64,000 nucleotides of DNA, from the NCBI GenBank assembly GCA_011364985.1, contig RDOC01000001.1:217124-281123 (forward strand), written 5' to 3'. This document shows positions 17,227 to 27,060 of this stretch, piece by piece. A program made the position numbers and the translations under genes. The notes under the pieces were generated by a model. The model did no database searches. It was not told the origin of the DNA and saw only the letters and a program-made list of their open reading frames with translations. Positions within the stretch are counted from its first letter, which is position 1. Each line of letters starts with the position of its first letter. Source of the DNA: Candidatus Thorarchaeota archaeon. Lineage in GTDB: Archaea > Asgardarchaeota > Thorarchaeia > Thorarchaeales > Thorarchaeaceae.

Positions 17227-18669
17227 TCACAGGTCTATCTTTGGGAAAGTCACTCTGATTGTCTTTCCCTGACTCAGGTCACCTTTGACCCTGTCAAAAA
17301 CTTCGATTGTCCCGCCATACTTCTCTACAATATCGTGAGCGAGATGAAAGCCAATTCCCTCAATGCGAGAGCCCGGGTCGAATAATCTGCGTTTAGTTAT
17401 CTCGGATAACCCAGGACCATTGTCGCTGACGGATAGGACATACTGGCTATCATCACACTCGAGCTCAATCCAGATCCTTTTCTCATCTGAAGGATTGTTC
17501 TCGTAGGAGTTAACGAGCAGCTCAGACACCAGCAACTCCAAGTAGTCATCCGCTTGGACCCGTGCGTCTGTTACGTGAAGCGACAGGCTTATGACAACAT
17601 CGTCAAGGAGGATTGACGCGTCCTTCATACTCTCACAGAGGACATCGTCCAGAATTCTTTCTTTCAGGGGCAGATTTGTCAGAACCTCCATTACTCCCGA
17701 ATTTGAGATGGTAGTAATGGATTTTGATACCGCATGGAGTATATTCTCAACAAGGTCCGATACGGAAGAGCCTAGGTCATTGAGCAAAAGAAGTTCGGCA
17801 GCAACTTGGACCTCCTGAAGGTGGTTTCTGATGTCATGTCTCATGAAATCGAGGTACATCTTTGCTCGACTCCTAGCAACCTGGAGATGTCTCTCTATGG
17901 CCTTCCGCCTGGTGATGTCAGTAATAACCACACAACTCCCAATGTATTTGGAAGCATCTTCGAAAATAGGAGATGCTGAAACTGTTACAGGAATCAATCG
18001 ACCTGACGAATGGATGATATGCGTTTCATAGCGGTCAGACTTTCCAACCATTCTTTCCTTGATCTTACAGAACACTTCATCTCTAGTCAGTCCAGCCATG
18101 ACATCAAATATGGGCTTGCCGATGAGATCCTCCTCCGTGTAATCGATCATTTTGCATAGAGCTGGATTTGCCTGCACGAGAATACCATTATCATCAATTA
18201 CTCCAAGACCTTCGTTCATGGTATTCACTAAGGTGTGATATAGAACCTCATGCCTCGAAAGAGCTTGCTGATACCTCTTCTCCTCTGTGATATCAATAAT
18301 CTGTGTTAGAACTCTGATTCTGTTCTTCCCACTTGTCAGAAAGGAGTTATGAATTCGAACTTCTCTGGCTTGACCATTACGGTGAAGCAGCTTGGCTTCG
18401 CAGGTCCAAGGTAATGCTTCACCGTCAAGTCTTGAGGAGTATTGTTCCATGATGAGTTCGGGACTCTCATGATGAACGAAGTTGTCGAAGGGCTGACCAA
18501 GAATTTCATGTCTTTCTCTGCCTAGAATATCACAAAGCCTTTCGTTTACATACTCGACTATCTTGTCATCCCTAAAGACGGCGATACCTTCAAGGGAATA
18601 CTCAAGAATCTTGTCAAGGGCTTCCCTTCCCTCAGGAAACTCCGGATTCATTGGATTAATCGATGCCAT
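17227..18669 (-). CDS. PAS-PAS sensor histidine kinase, cytoplasmic
   Basis: A 480-residue signalling kinase without membrane segments. Two PAS domains are seen: about residues 15-130 (ILEYSLEGIAVFRDD) and about 140-258 (TMNEGLGVIDDNGILVQANP), each ending in the DITEEKR/DITRRKA linker. The phosphoacceptor is His278 in MRHDIRNHLQE. The ATPase domain has the N box ELLVNSYENNP, G1 DNGPGLS and G2 GIGFHLAHDIV, and ends with GKTIRVTFP. No receiver domain is fused and no response regulator is adjacent, so it would signal to a distant partner. PAS ligands such as heme or flavin cannot be inferred. Confidence 0.92.
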   Translation of the reverse strand: MASINPMNPEFPEGREALDKILEYSLEGIAVFRDDKIVEYVNERLCDILGRERHEILGQPFDNFVHHESPELIMEQYSSRLDGEALPWTCEAKLLHRNGQAREVRIHNSFLTSGKNRIRVLTQIIDITEEKRYQQALSRHEVLYHTLVNTMNEGLGVIDDNGILVQANPALCKMIDYTEEDLIGKPIFDVMAGLTRDEVFCKIKERMVGKSDRYETHIIHSSGRLIPVTVSASPIFEDASKYIGSCVVITDITRRKAIERHLQVARSRAKMYLDFMRHDIRNHLQEVQVAAELLLLNDLGSSVSDLVENILHAVSKSITTISNSGVMEVLTNLPLKERILDDVLCESMKDASILLDDVVISLSLHVTDARVQADDYLELLVSELLVNSYENNPSDEKRIWIELECDDSQYVLSVSDNGPGLSEITKRRLFDPGSRIEGIGFHLAHDIVEKYGGTIEVFDRVKGDLSQGKTIRVTFPKIDL

Positions 18670-19129
18670 TTTTTGACCAAGCCCATGCTGCTATGGTATA
18701 CAGTCTTGCATCACTCGGTCAATTTATCTGATTCACAGATGCTATTGGTGCCCCCTATCGGCACCGAGCCATTGAGAATGCTGCATATTGGCTCAGAGAA
18801 TTTCACAATAAATCGTTTCTTGTGATGAACTCAGAAATCATACGAATCGCAGTGCACGATTTCCAGATAGCGCTCAAAGAGTGATTCATATCACGTCTTC
18901 GGCTGTCTGACATGAAGTTCATGTTGCTGTTATTCCATGCTGCATGGGAGCTGGCACAATATAGTATGGAAAGGACAGGACTCATCCCAAGAGTGGAGGA
19001 CTTTGAATAACTCGAATATGCACTGCATCTGCGCTCTCACGACATCACAGAATGCCAATCAGATTACCTGTCCTTGAGAAAGCAAATTGCACCTTGCAGC
19101 TGGTAGTTGTAACGGTAAGGTCCATGAAC
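18670..19129. other. intergenic stretch, no gene seen
   Basis: About 460 bases between the histidine kinase start and the hydrolase stop. Short frames on both strands look random. The leader and promoter of the histidine kinase must lie at its left end, but no clear TATA box stands out to me. Confidence 0.5.
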
Positions 19130-19924
19130 TCAAGGCTGTCTGTCGACCCAATCGAGGTATTTTCCGAGAACTCTGTTGAATTCAGCAGGATTTTGCAGCA
19201 TGGGCACATGGTCAGCATGTCGAATGATAGCAAGGTCTGCACGAGGCAGCCTCTCTTCGAGGTCTTTGGCAGTTGATGGAGTGATTATGTTGTCATGTTC
19301 GCCCACAACAACAAGAGTTGGCAAGTCAATCTCGTGGATGCGGCTAGTAATATCGAATCCATCCACAACAGCGAGGTCTCGTTGCATCACATGAGGGTTT
19401 CTCGTCTTGTGTATCTCCTCTCTGCGGATTATCTCAATTGCCTTCGAATTGCTGCCCTTGATCCTGTCACGAAGAAGTGATAGATAGGTGTCGAGCGCCT
19501 CGCGCGTCATTCCTGCAGCAAGGTTTGAAAGATTCAAATCACATGATGTGTCAACAAGTGTAAGCGCCTTCGGACATGGAAAGTCATCCCTCAAGGCATA
19601 TGACATGACTACGCCGCCACCCATTGAATGACCTACCAAGACGAAGTTCTGTAGTTCAAGATGATCCGCTAAGGCTGCGAGTTCCTCTGTATAACCGTTC
19701 TCAATGCTAGTCATCTTTGGATTTGGGTCCGACTTCCCATGACCAGAGAAATCAAAAGCAATGGTCTGATACTGCTTTCCAAACTCCTCCACTTGAAGGG
19801 TCCAAGCCTCATGAGAAGACCCTGCTCCGTGGACAAACACAATTGTGAGGATACTTGTATCACCAGTGCCCTTTGGGCCGACCACATAGTGAAGCCGAAC
19901 TCCATCATGAACGAGATGGGACAA
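19130..19924 (-). CDS. alpha/beta-hydrolase
   Basis: A 264-residue alpha/beta-hydrolase fold protein. It has the oxyanion HGAGSSHEAW, the FDFSGHGKSDPNP loop, the nucleophile elbow GHSMGGGVV (Ser), a late acid in VVVGEHDNIITP and the catalytic His in RHADHVPMLQNP. The substrate is unknown; esterase, lipase or C-C hydrolase are all possible. The start is TTG at 19924, seven bases after a strong GGGGTGA. Longer readings of the frame run into the divergent phosphohexomutase gene and add non-homologous sequence. Confidence 0.85.
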   Translation of the reverse strand: MSHLVHDGVRLHYVVGPKGTGDTSILTIVFVHGAGSSHEAWTLQVEEFGKQYQTIAFDFSGHGKSDPNPKMTSIENGYTEELAALADHLELQNFVLVGHSMGGGVVMSYALRDDFPCPKALTLVDTSCDLNLSNLAAGMTREALDTYLSLLRDRIKGSNSKAIEIIRREEIHKTRNPHVMQRDLAVVDGFDITSRIHEIDLPTLVVVGEHDNIITPSTAKDLEERLPRADLAIIRHADHVPMLQNPAEFNRVLGKYLDWVDRQP

Positions 19925-20037
19925 CTTGAGTTCACCCCAGGATTGGCCTATGAATCCATAACATATAGGCCTATTCCCTTTGAGAATTGCCTTTAGGTAG
20001 GTTTTTGAATCGGGACATAAGGAGTCAATTGAGTACA

Positions 20038-21411
<1,374 letters not shown>

Positions 21412-21420
21412 GGAGATATC

Positions 21421-21579
21421 TTGAGATTAGTAGAGGAGATTGACAGGGAAATCTGGAAAGGAAAAACAAAGATTCACATTCCGATGAACAGATTTAGCAA
21501 ATGCAGCCAAGAAGAAAAGGAAGCCATAAAGCAGCTCTGCGTTGTCAATGGTGTTGAGCTTGTTCTAGATGCAAACTGA
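21421..21579 (+). CDS. 52-residue small protein, unknown
   Basis: A TTG start nine bases after the phosphohexomutase stop lies five bases from GGAG, in the typical position of a co-translated operon gene. The 52-residue product is charged and probably folded (IHIPMNRFSKCSQEEKEAIK then VNGVELVLDAN). I do not recognise it. Position and ribosome site make it more likely to be real than most short frames. Confidence 0.5.
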   Translation: MRLVEEIDREIWKGKTKIHIPMNRFSKCSQEEKEAIKQLCVVNGVELVLDAN

Positions 21580-21610
21580 CAAAATGAGGCGATAGGTAGT
21601 ATCCAGATAA

Positions 21611-21620
21611 TCTTTATAGA
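21611..21620 (+). promoter_or_regulatory. TATA-like box for coiled-coil protein gene
   Basis: TCTTTATAGA lies about 45 bases before the ATG at 21661. A transcript starting about 25 bases downstream would have a leader of about 20 bases carrying the GAGGT ribosome site. Confidence 0.4.
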
Positions 21621-21660
21621 TAAACCAGAAGAAATTGTGATCACATCAGAGGTCAATGAC

Positions 21661-22059
21661 ATGAGTGAAAAAGGCGACGACTTTATCATGGATGAGTTTG
21701 AGTGGGCACTGAAGGATCCCACCGAAGAGAAACTGAGAGCCTTGGGTGAAGTCGTCAGTATAATAACCAGTAAGCTCACTGAAGCGATAAGTAAGTTACA
21801 ACAAGATGTCTACGACCTCCAAGACAAGCTCTCGAAGGTGGAATCAAATCTAGGTGCCAAAATCATCTCACTTGAGAAGGGTGTAGCAAGTGGTGGAGCT
21901 ATTGTTAGCGCACCTTCACCAGCAGCTGAGGCAGATAGCTCTGCAGCACCAATCGCACAAGCACCACCACCCAAAGCGCCTTCTGGTCCGGGAGGTATGA
22001 TGGGCGAGCTTAAGGCATTGCTAGCCGCACGACGAAAGAAAGCGGAGTCCGGTGAATAG
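21661..22059 (+). CDS. coiled-coil, proline-rich protein with WH2/DAD-like C-terminal helix
   Basis: A 132-residue protein in three parts. The acidic N-terminus (MDEFEWALKDPTEE) is followed by a long coiled coil (about residues 28-80, with SKLQQDVYDLQDKLSKVESN). Then comes an Ala/Pro linker with APPPKAP, and a basic amphipathic helix, MMGELKALLAARRKK. Proline stretches before such a helix recall profilin- and actin-binding WH2 or formin DAD-type tails in eukaryotes. The coiled coil slightly recalls the CCDC53 subunit of the WASH complex. Both comparisons are by eye only. The start at 21661 is chosen because GAGGT lies seven bases upstream. It is convergent with the PIG-L deacetylase gene. Confidence 0.6.
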   Translation: MSEKGDDFIMDEFEWALKDPTEEKLRALGEVVSIITSKLTEAISKLQQDVYDLQDKLSKVESNLGAKIISLEKGVASGGAIVSAPSPAAEADSSAAPIAQAPPPKAPSGPGGMMGELKALLAARRKKAESGE

Positions 22060-22068
22060 CAGGGTATT

Positions 22069-22737
22069 TTAGAGCAGAAGATCAACGCTGTTTTGAGGAT
22101 AGAAAGGACCAGCATGTGTTGGCAATGAGATTGTAAAGGCCTCGGCCCTCTCACAGGCAGCCTGAACCCCTCGTAGTCGTGTCCTAACATCATATAGCTT
22201 CGCATAGTAGTTGTTGGCCTTGGCTATTTGCGACTTATGTTGAGCCAGTGCCTTCAGAACGAAGGTGTGGGTTCCTGTTGTGTCAACATGGAGATGTGGA
22301 CGAGGCAGAAGACTATTTACTTCCATGTGAAGGATTTTGTCCACACGATGTGCATTATCAAAAATCGTTGAATGTGAAGCCCATTCAACAGCCTGCTCAA
22401 CCAGGGCTGAGCACTCGACATGGTTGCGATTATAGTCCTCTCCAGAATGAGTTATTACAATCTTTGGATGCGACTTGAGAATAGCTCCAATCACCTCATT
22501 TTGAAGAGAGGAATCGATTGCAAAATCGTCGCGTTCGCTCAGATAGAGATTTCGAACCCCAAGTATACTGCACGCGGCTTTCAATTCTTCATTGCGCGAT
22601 TCGTTGCCTGTCATGCAATGTACATCCACAGGTATACCTCCCTCAACGTGTTTTCGAATTGTACCACCTGCCCCCAAAGTTTCGTCATCTGGATGAGCTG
22701 CAACAACAAGCAACCCATGCGCCGCAGTCTTGCTCAT
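22069..22737 (-). CDS. bshB: PIG-L family deacetylase, candidate BshB
   Basis: A 222-residue zinc-dependent N-deacetylase. It has the AAHPDDETLGAGGTI metal motif near residue 11 and a second motif with conserved His in NRNHVECSALVEQAV. In bacillithiol biosynthesis the BshB step removes the acetyl group from GlcNAc-malate. Other PIG-L enzymes act on GlcNAc-inositol, chitin oligomers or lipids. The BshB role is inferred because the gene is divergent from a BshA-like gene 101 bases away and near a BshC-like gene. ATG 22737 is preferred over an upstream TTG (22767), which lacks an SD. Confidence 0.78.
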   Translation of the reverse strand: MSKTAAHGLLVVAAHPDDETLGAGGTIRKHVEGGIPVDVHCMTGNESRNEELKAACSILGVRNLYLSERDDFAIDSSLQNEVIGAILKSHPKIVITHSGEDYNRNHVECSALVEQAVEWASHSTIFDNAHRVDKILHMEVNSLLPRPHLHVDTTGTHTFVLKALAQHKSQIAKANNYYAKLYDVRTRLRGVQAACERAEAFTISLPTHAGPFYPQNSVDLLL

Positions 22738-22799
22738 GTATTGACCAGCGCCGCGGTGACTAATCAAGCTTTGGCACTGATTATTGAGCGCAGAAGGAG

Positions 22800-22812
22800 A
22801 GTTTTAAGTTGT
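22800..22812. promoter_or_regulatory. AT-rich core of divergent bshB/bshA promoter
   Basis: AGTTTTAAGTTGT lies about 30 bases before the bshA start and could serve as its TATA element. The whole intergenic space is short, so expression of both directions is probably set here. Confidence 0.3.
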
Positions 22813-22838
22813 AACCAAATATCCTAAGGCAGCAGCAG

Positions 22839-24035
22839 TTGATCCCTAGGAAGGTGTGTTATTTGCATATTGCAGTGAATCTTTATCCCTCAGTGGGAGG
22901 CTCAGGCCATCTAGCTACAAGACTTGGTCAACACTTGGCGCACAAGGGTCATAGTATCCACTTCATCACTTATCAGAGACCTTTCTCTTTGATGTGGGAA
23001 CAGACAAGAGGTGTTTATGTTGATCTTGTTGATAGATTTGATTATCCGCTGTTCAGAGCGGTGGGTCCACCTTACACTATGGCCTTGACATCAAAGATGG
23101 TCAAGGTCATCTCAGATTCTAAGCTTGACCTGATACATTCACATTATGCCATTCCTCATGCAATGGCAGCTTACATGACCAGAGAAATAACTGGAACGCC
23201 CTATGTCATCACGCTTCATGGGTCAGATGTGCATTCTCTAGGACTAGACCCAGCATATCAGCCGGTGGTAAAACACACCGTAGAGAAAGCAAACGCAGTC
23301 ACAGCAGTTTCCCAGTTCTTGAAAGACCAAGCTCATAAGAAGCTCGGTATTGAGAGAGAAATCAAGGTCATTCCCAACTTCATCGATGTAGAGCGCTTTG
23401 TTCATCTTACAGGAACGCGATTAATTGTTGAAAGCGGCTGCGTTGGTTTGCGGAGTGAAGAAGAAGCCAAGGCAATCAATCCCGACGAGAAGGTTCTGTT
23501 ACATGCCTCCAACTTCCGCGAAGTCAAGAGAGTTGTCGAGCTTGTTGATATAATGCGGATTGTCGTCGACCATTATCCGAATGTCCGGCTCATAATCGCT
23601 GGAGATGGACCAACTCGTATTGAGGTTGAAAGAAAAATCGAAGCGTTGGACTTATGCAACCACATACATTTGCTAGGCGTAAAGAGCAATATGCAGCAAA
23701 TAATGTGCTCAGCTGATGCGTTTCTCCTGAATTCGACTCTGGAAGGAATGCCTTTGGTTCTACTTGAGGCAATGTCATGTAAACTGCCTGTTGTTACAAC
23801 TCCAGCAGGGGGCATTCCAGAACTGGTAAGACCCGGTAAGGACGGTATTGTAACTAGAGGATTCGAACAAGAGGAGTACGCAGAGGCAGTCATAGATGTC
23901 CTTGAGAATGATTCGCTTAGAAAGGAGCTGGGAGAGGCTGGACGGAAAAGGGTCATAGACAGTTACTCATCAAACAGAATAGTTCCTATGTATGAGAAGG
24001 TATTTCAAGAGGTACTAGAAGAGCAGGAGGCCTAA
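22839..24035 (+). CDS. bshA: GT4 glycosyltransferase, BshA-like (GlcNAc-malate synthase)
   Basis: A 398-residue GT4 glycosyltransferase that strongly resembles bacillithiol BshA, which joins GlcNAc from UDP-GlcNAc to L-malate. Shared segments are YPSVGGSG (16-23), KGHSIHFIT, IHSHYAIPHAMAAY, LHGSDVHSLGLDP (126-138), TAVSQFLK, DEKVLLHASNFREVKRV (216-232) and the retaining-GT4 EX7E motif EGMPLVLLE (302-310). The DEKV-SNFR-VKRV string and the N-terminal SVGGSG are closer to BshA than to generic GT4 enzymes as I remember them. A short insertion (about 190-212) is unlike bacterial BshA. The start is TTG 22839; a GTG five codons in is possible. bshC follows after 6 bases. Confidence 0.85.
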   Translation: MIPRKVCYLHIAVNLYPSVGGSGHLATRLGQHLAHKGHSIHFITYQRPFSLMWEQTRGVYVDLVDRFDYPLFRAVGPPYTMALTSKMVKVISDSKLDLIHSHYAIPHAMAAYMTREITGTPYVITLHGSDVHSLGLDPAYQPVVKHTVEKANAVTAVSQFLKDQAHKKLGIEREIKVIPNFIDVERFVHLTGTRLIVESGCVGLRSEEEAKAINPDEKVLLHASNFREVKRVVELVDIMRIVVDHYPNVRLIIAGDGPTRIEVERKIEALDLCNHIHLLGVKSNMQQIMCSADAFLLNSTLEGMPLVLLEAMSCKLPVVTTPAGGIPELVRPGKDGIVTRGFEQEEYAEAVIDVLENDSLRKELGEAGRKRVIDSYSSNRIVPMYEKVFQEVLEEQEA

Positions 24036-24041
24036 GACCAG

Positions 24042-25748
24042 ATGGATACCTCAGTGACAAATGTCTACCATGATTTTATCTGGAGAGGCACAATGAGCGA
24101 ACTTGCTGCACAGCTGTATGACCTGCCGATAGTGACCCTTGGCGGTTTCAGAGAGAGTACCCAAAAGATTCTAGCACGATACAGCGAAACCTCGTGGCAC
24201 ACCGAAGAAAGACGCAAGGAAGTGATTGACGCCCTTCTAAGAATCAATCGAGGCGTGGGAGCCCTAACACCAGAGGTGGAGGATACAATTCATAGGCTGT
24301 TCAACGGAGCAATTGAAGCAGCACATCAGTCAGTTGTTATGGGCGGTCCAGGATATGTATTGAATAAAGCTGCAGTAGCGCATAGAATTGCTCTTCTGAA
24401 CTCTAACCAAGAAAGCCCGCTTGGTTGTTTCTTTTGCGTAGCAGATTATGATATTGTTCAGACTGAACTCACTAACATCAGAACTCCGAATATGGGACAA
24501 GAAGGAACTCTGATCAACATGCCAGTTTCAGGGGAATATGAACATTCTCCAGTCAGTGCCATTCCTCTTCCACGCACAGGTTGGTACTCACAGGTTGAAG
24601 AGAACATCCGATCGAACTACCATCCAATATTCAAGGAACTTGAGGGGAGTACAAGAACGCTTATGGAAGAACGGCTTGAACAGGCTCTCTCTGTCACTCG
24701 TTGGGCATATAGGAACTCAAATACTATCGGTGAATGGGCCACAAGAATCCTTGGTCGACTATTCAACATCGAAGGCAATTTGGGAATTCCATTGCTGCCC
24801 GCCTCAGATTCCGCAATCAGAAGCCTTCTTGTAGAGGGATTTGAGTTTCTTCTCGCAGAAGAAAACAGGACTCGATTTGTCAAATCCCATAATGAGTCAA
24901 CAGACAAGATCAGATCTCACGGGATGAATCCCGGAAGTACTGAGAGAAATGACTCATATGTTCCTTTCTTCTATGAGTGTCCGAACAAGGGCTGTCACCG
25001 TGCAAGAACTGAGCTATATTATGACCAGAAAGGGAATTTGGCGACTCTATCAGGCAAGTGTCCGCAGTGTGGAGAAAGAATAGAAATAGAGATCAACGTA
25101 GACCATCCATCTCTTGCAGAACATTCTGAATGGATGTCACCTAGAGTGGACTCCAGGCAGATTGTAATCGATACCTTGCTTCCAGTAGTGACACATGTTG
25201 GTGGTGGTGGAGAGACTGCGTACTATGCTCAAGTCATCCCAGCAGCTCGAGCGCTTAGAATTCCATTTCCTGCATTCGTAAAATATCCCAGGGTCTATTT
25301 CAACACTCCGTGGAATGAAGCACTTGCTAAGCAGTTGCTGGAAAAGGAGCTCACTCCAATCCAGCGACAGGACATGTTCAAATTGACAGGCAAGATAGCA
25401 AGATTCAGAAGAAAGAACAGATTCGAGGAAATGAACAAAACCGTAGAGGAGTTTGGAAAATTCCTTCTCGAATCCCATTCGCAGCTGAAGAAAGAGCTCG
25501 AAGAAGTCTCAGCAACGCTTCAAAAATCACCTACGGATGAACTTCGATTCACTCGTCTCGATATTGAGAGATACTTAAGCTGGGCATACGGCGAATATAC
25601 TGAGGACAAGATGGGGCAGGAGGTTTCATGGTCATGGATAGAATGGTCTCTTAATTCCAGTTTCCCAGATCTCTTTGGGCCTTATGCCCGAGCCTATGTT
25701 CCCGAGATGAAGAATGGTGCAACCCTGTTTATCAACTTCATAGTCTAG
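24042..25748 (+). CDS. bshC: BshC-like cysteine ligase with inserted zinc ribbon
   Basis: A 568-residue protein that resembles BshC, the enzyme adding cysteine to GlcN-malate to complete bacillithiol. BshC-like landmarks are HQSVVMGGPGYVLNKAAVAH (about 94-113), the CFFCVADYDIVQ segment where bacterial BshC has its ATE/GEDHD motif, and MSPRVDSRQIVIDTLLPVV followed by GGGGETAYYAQVIPAAR. A C-terminal coiled coil (about 450-510) also fits. An inserted zinc ribbon with C313, C318, C340 and C343 is not a feature of bacterial BshC as I know it. The acidic EDHD motif is changed to ADYD. GGAGG ten bases before the ATG overlaps the bshA end, so the genes are tightly coupled. It may make bacillithiol or a related cysteine conjugate. 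Confidence 0.72.
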   Translation: MDTSVTNVYHDFIWRGTMSELAAQLYDLPIVTLGGFRESTQKILARYSETSWHTEERRKEVIDALLRINRGVGALTPEVEDTIHRLFNGAIEAAHQSVVMGGPGYVLNKAAVAHRIALLNSNQESPLGCFFCVADYDIVQTELTNIRTPNMGQEGTLINMPVSGEYEHSPVSAIPLPRTGWYSQVEENIRSNYHPIFKELEGSTRTLMEERLEQALSVTRWAYRNSNTIGEWATRILGRLFNIEGNLGIPLLPASDSAIRSLLVEGFEFLLAEENRTRFVKSHNESTDKIRSHGMNPGSTERNDSYVPFFYECPNKGCHRARTELYYDQKGNLATLSGKCPQCGERIEIEINVDHPSLAEHSEWMSPRVDSRQIVIDTLLPVVTHVGGGGETAYYAQVIPAARALRIPFPAFVKYPRVYFNTPWNEALAKQLLEKELTPIQRQDMFKLTGKIARFRRKNRFEEMNKTVEEFGKFLLESHSQLKKELEEVSATLQKSPTDELRFTRLDIERYLSWAYGEYTEDKMGQEVSWSWIEWSLNSSFPDLFGPYARAYVPEMKNGATLFINFIV

Positions 25749-25755
25749 AAGTGAC

Positions 25756-27021
25756 TCATAGGTTCTCTGACAGAAGTTTCCCAAGGCGCTCAATGCCTTC
25801 CGTGATGAGGTCCGGAGGGACGTAGGAGAAACCTAGACGCATGGTGTTCACTTCTGGTCTACTGGGTTCCAGTCCGTTTCCATCCTCGTGCAACGAATAG
25901 CCACTGATTGGGTAAAAGGCAACTCCTGGAACGTAGATGATGTCATTAGGAATACCAACCTTCTCCATGAAGACACTACTATCAAACTCCTTTTCACTCT
26001 GCCACCAAACGAAGAATCCTCCAGTTGGATCAGTTCTTGTGCCAGCTGGAAACGAATCATCAATCGCCTTTGCCATGGCTTCGTATCTCGTCTTATACTG
26101 GGGAATGCCCTTTCTCATTGCATCATCGATATGATGCTCATAGTACTCATTGAGGATACGCTGGACAAGACTTGCAGTGCATAGGTCAAGGTAGCCCTTG
26201 TCCTTGAGAACCTCGTTTCTCACGTTGGTTGGAAGTACAGAATAGCCTACTCGTAATACAGCAGCTTCCTTACTGCTAGTACCCAAATAGGCCACACGCG
26301 CGTTGTCTTTGTCAAGAGACTTGATTGGCTTCGGATTCTTCTTGAACTGAATTTCAGCATATGCCGCGTCCTCAAGCAGCAGTATGTTGTGATTCTCGCA
26401 TATGTCGTAGAGAGCTTGCCTTCGCTTCATGGGTACAGTGGTTCCCTTTGGGTTGTCACTGTCAGGAACTACATAGAGAAGGTCAGGAGTCTTTCCAAAC
26501 TCCCGCTTTGAAATAAGAACTGCCTTCTCTGCATATTCAGGGATAATTCCATCCAAATCTGTTGGAATGGTGATTACTCTCGCGCCAAGCTTGACAGCGG
26601 GACCAAGGAATCCAAGATATGCAGGTGAGGGAGTTATTATCACATCTCCAGGATCAATCAGTGTATCAAGAAGGGCGTATAGCGCCTGTTGAGACCCATT
26701 TGTTACTGATACGGATTCGTATTCTGTTTCATAATCGATAGGAATACCACGTATCTCACAAAGACGCTTAGCAAGTGTCTTTAGGAAATATGGCTGCCCA
26801 CCAGTAGGACCATAGTTTAGATCTTCCAAAGCAAGTTTGGGATCCTTCTGATATTTCTCACCAAGGTCAATCATTATTCTGGCGAAGGTATCAGTGGGAA
26901 CAATACCAGGTTTGCCACCAGCAAAATAGAAATCCACCTTGTATTTCAGGAGTGCACGAATCTGTGACTCAGCTATAAACGACGTCCAAGTCGCAAAACT
27001 ATAACCTGACTCATTTGCCAT
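25756..27021 (-). CDS. class I/II PLP-dependent aminotransferase
   Basis: A 421-residue fold-type I aminotransferase. Landmarks are NYGPTGGQPYFLKTLAKRL, VTNGSQQALYALLDTLIDPGD, the PDSDNPKGTT segment, LEDAAYAEI and the PLP lysine in GTSSKEAAVLRVGY, with the C-terminal Arg in NTMRLGFSYV. It is of the MocR-less 2-aminoadipate/KAT-like type, which accept amino-adipate, aromatic or branched substrates, so specificity is open. A strong GGGGAG eight bases before the ATG fixes the start. A perfect hairpin lies just upstream. It is convergent with bshC, 7 bases apart. Confidence 0.9.
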   Translation of the reverse strand: MANESGYSFATWTSFIAESQIRALLKYKVDFYFAGGKPGIVPTDTFARIMIDLGEKYQKDPKLALEDLNYGPTGGQPYFLKTLAKRLCEIRGIPIDYETEYESVSVTNGSQQALYALLDTLIDPGDVIITPSPAYLGFLGPAVKLGARVITIPTDLDGIIPEYAEKAVLISKREFGKTPDLLYVVPDSDNPKGTTVPMKRRQALYDICENHNILLLEDAAYAEIQFKKNPKPIKSLDKDNARVAYLGTSSKEAAVLRVGYSVLPTNVRNEVLKDKGYLDLCTASLVQRILNEYYEHHIDDAMRKGIPQYKTRYEAMAKAIDDSFPAGTRTDPTGGFFVWWQSEKEFDSSVFMEKVGIPNDIIYVPGVAFYPISGYSLHEDGNGLEPSRPEVNTMRLGFSYVPPDLITEGIERLGKLLSENL

Positions 27022-27044
27022 TGAAACCGCTCCCCGAGTCTATA

Positions 27045-27060
27045 GGGTGGATGACCACCC
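27045..27060. repeat. hairpin GGGTGG-ATGA-CCACCC before aminotransferase
   Basis: Perfect 6-base arms around a 4-base loop, 24 bases upstream of the aminotransferase ATG and next to its ribosome site. It could be an operator or a leader stem-loop. Further upstream, TGTACATAT occurs at 27080-27088 and again at 27192-27200, with an inverted ATGTAC at 27105-27110. Confidence 0.45.
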
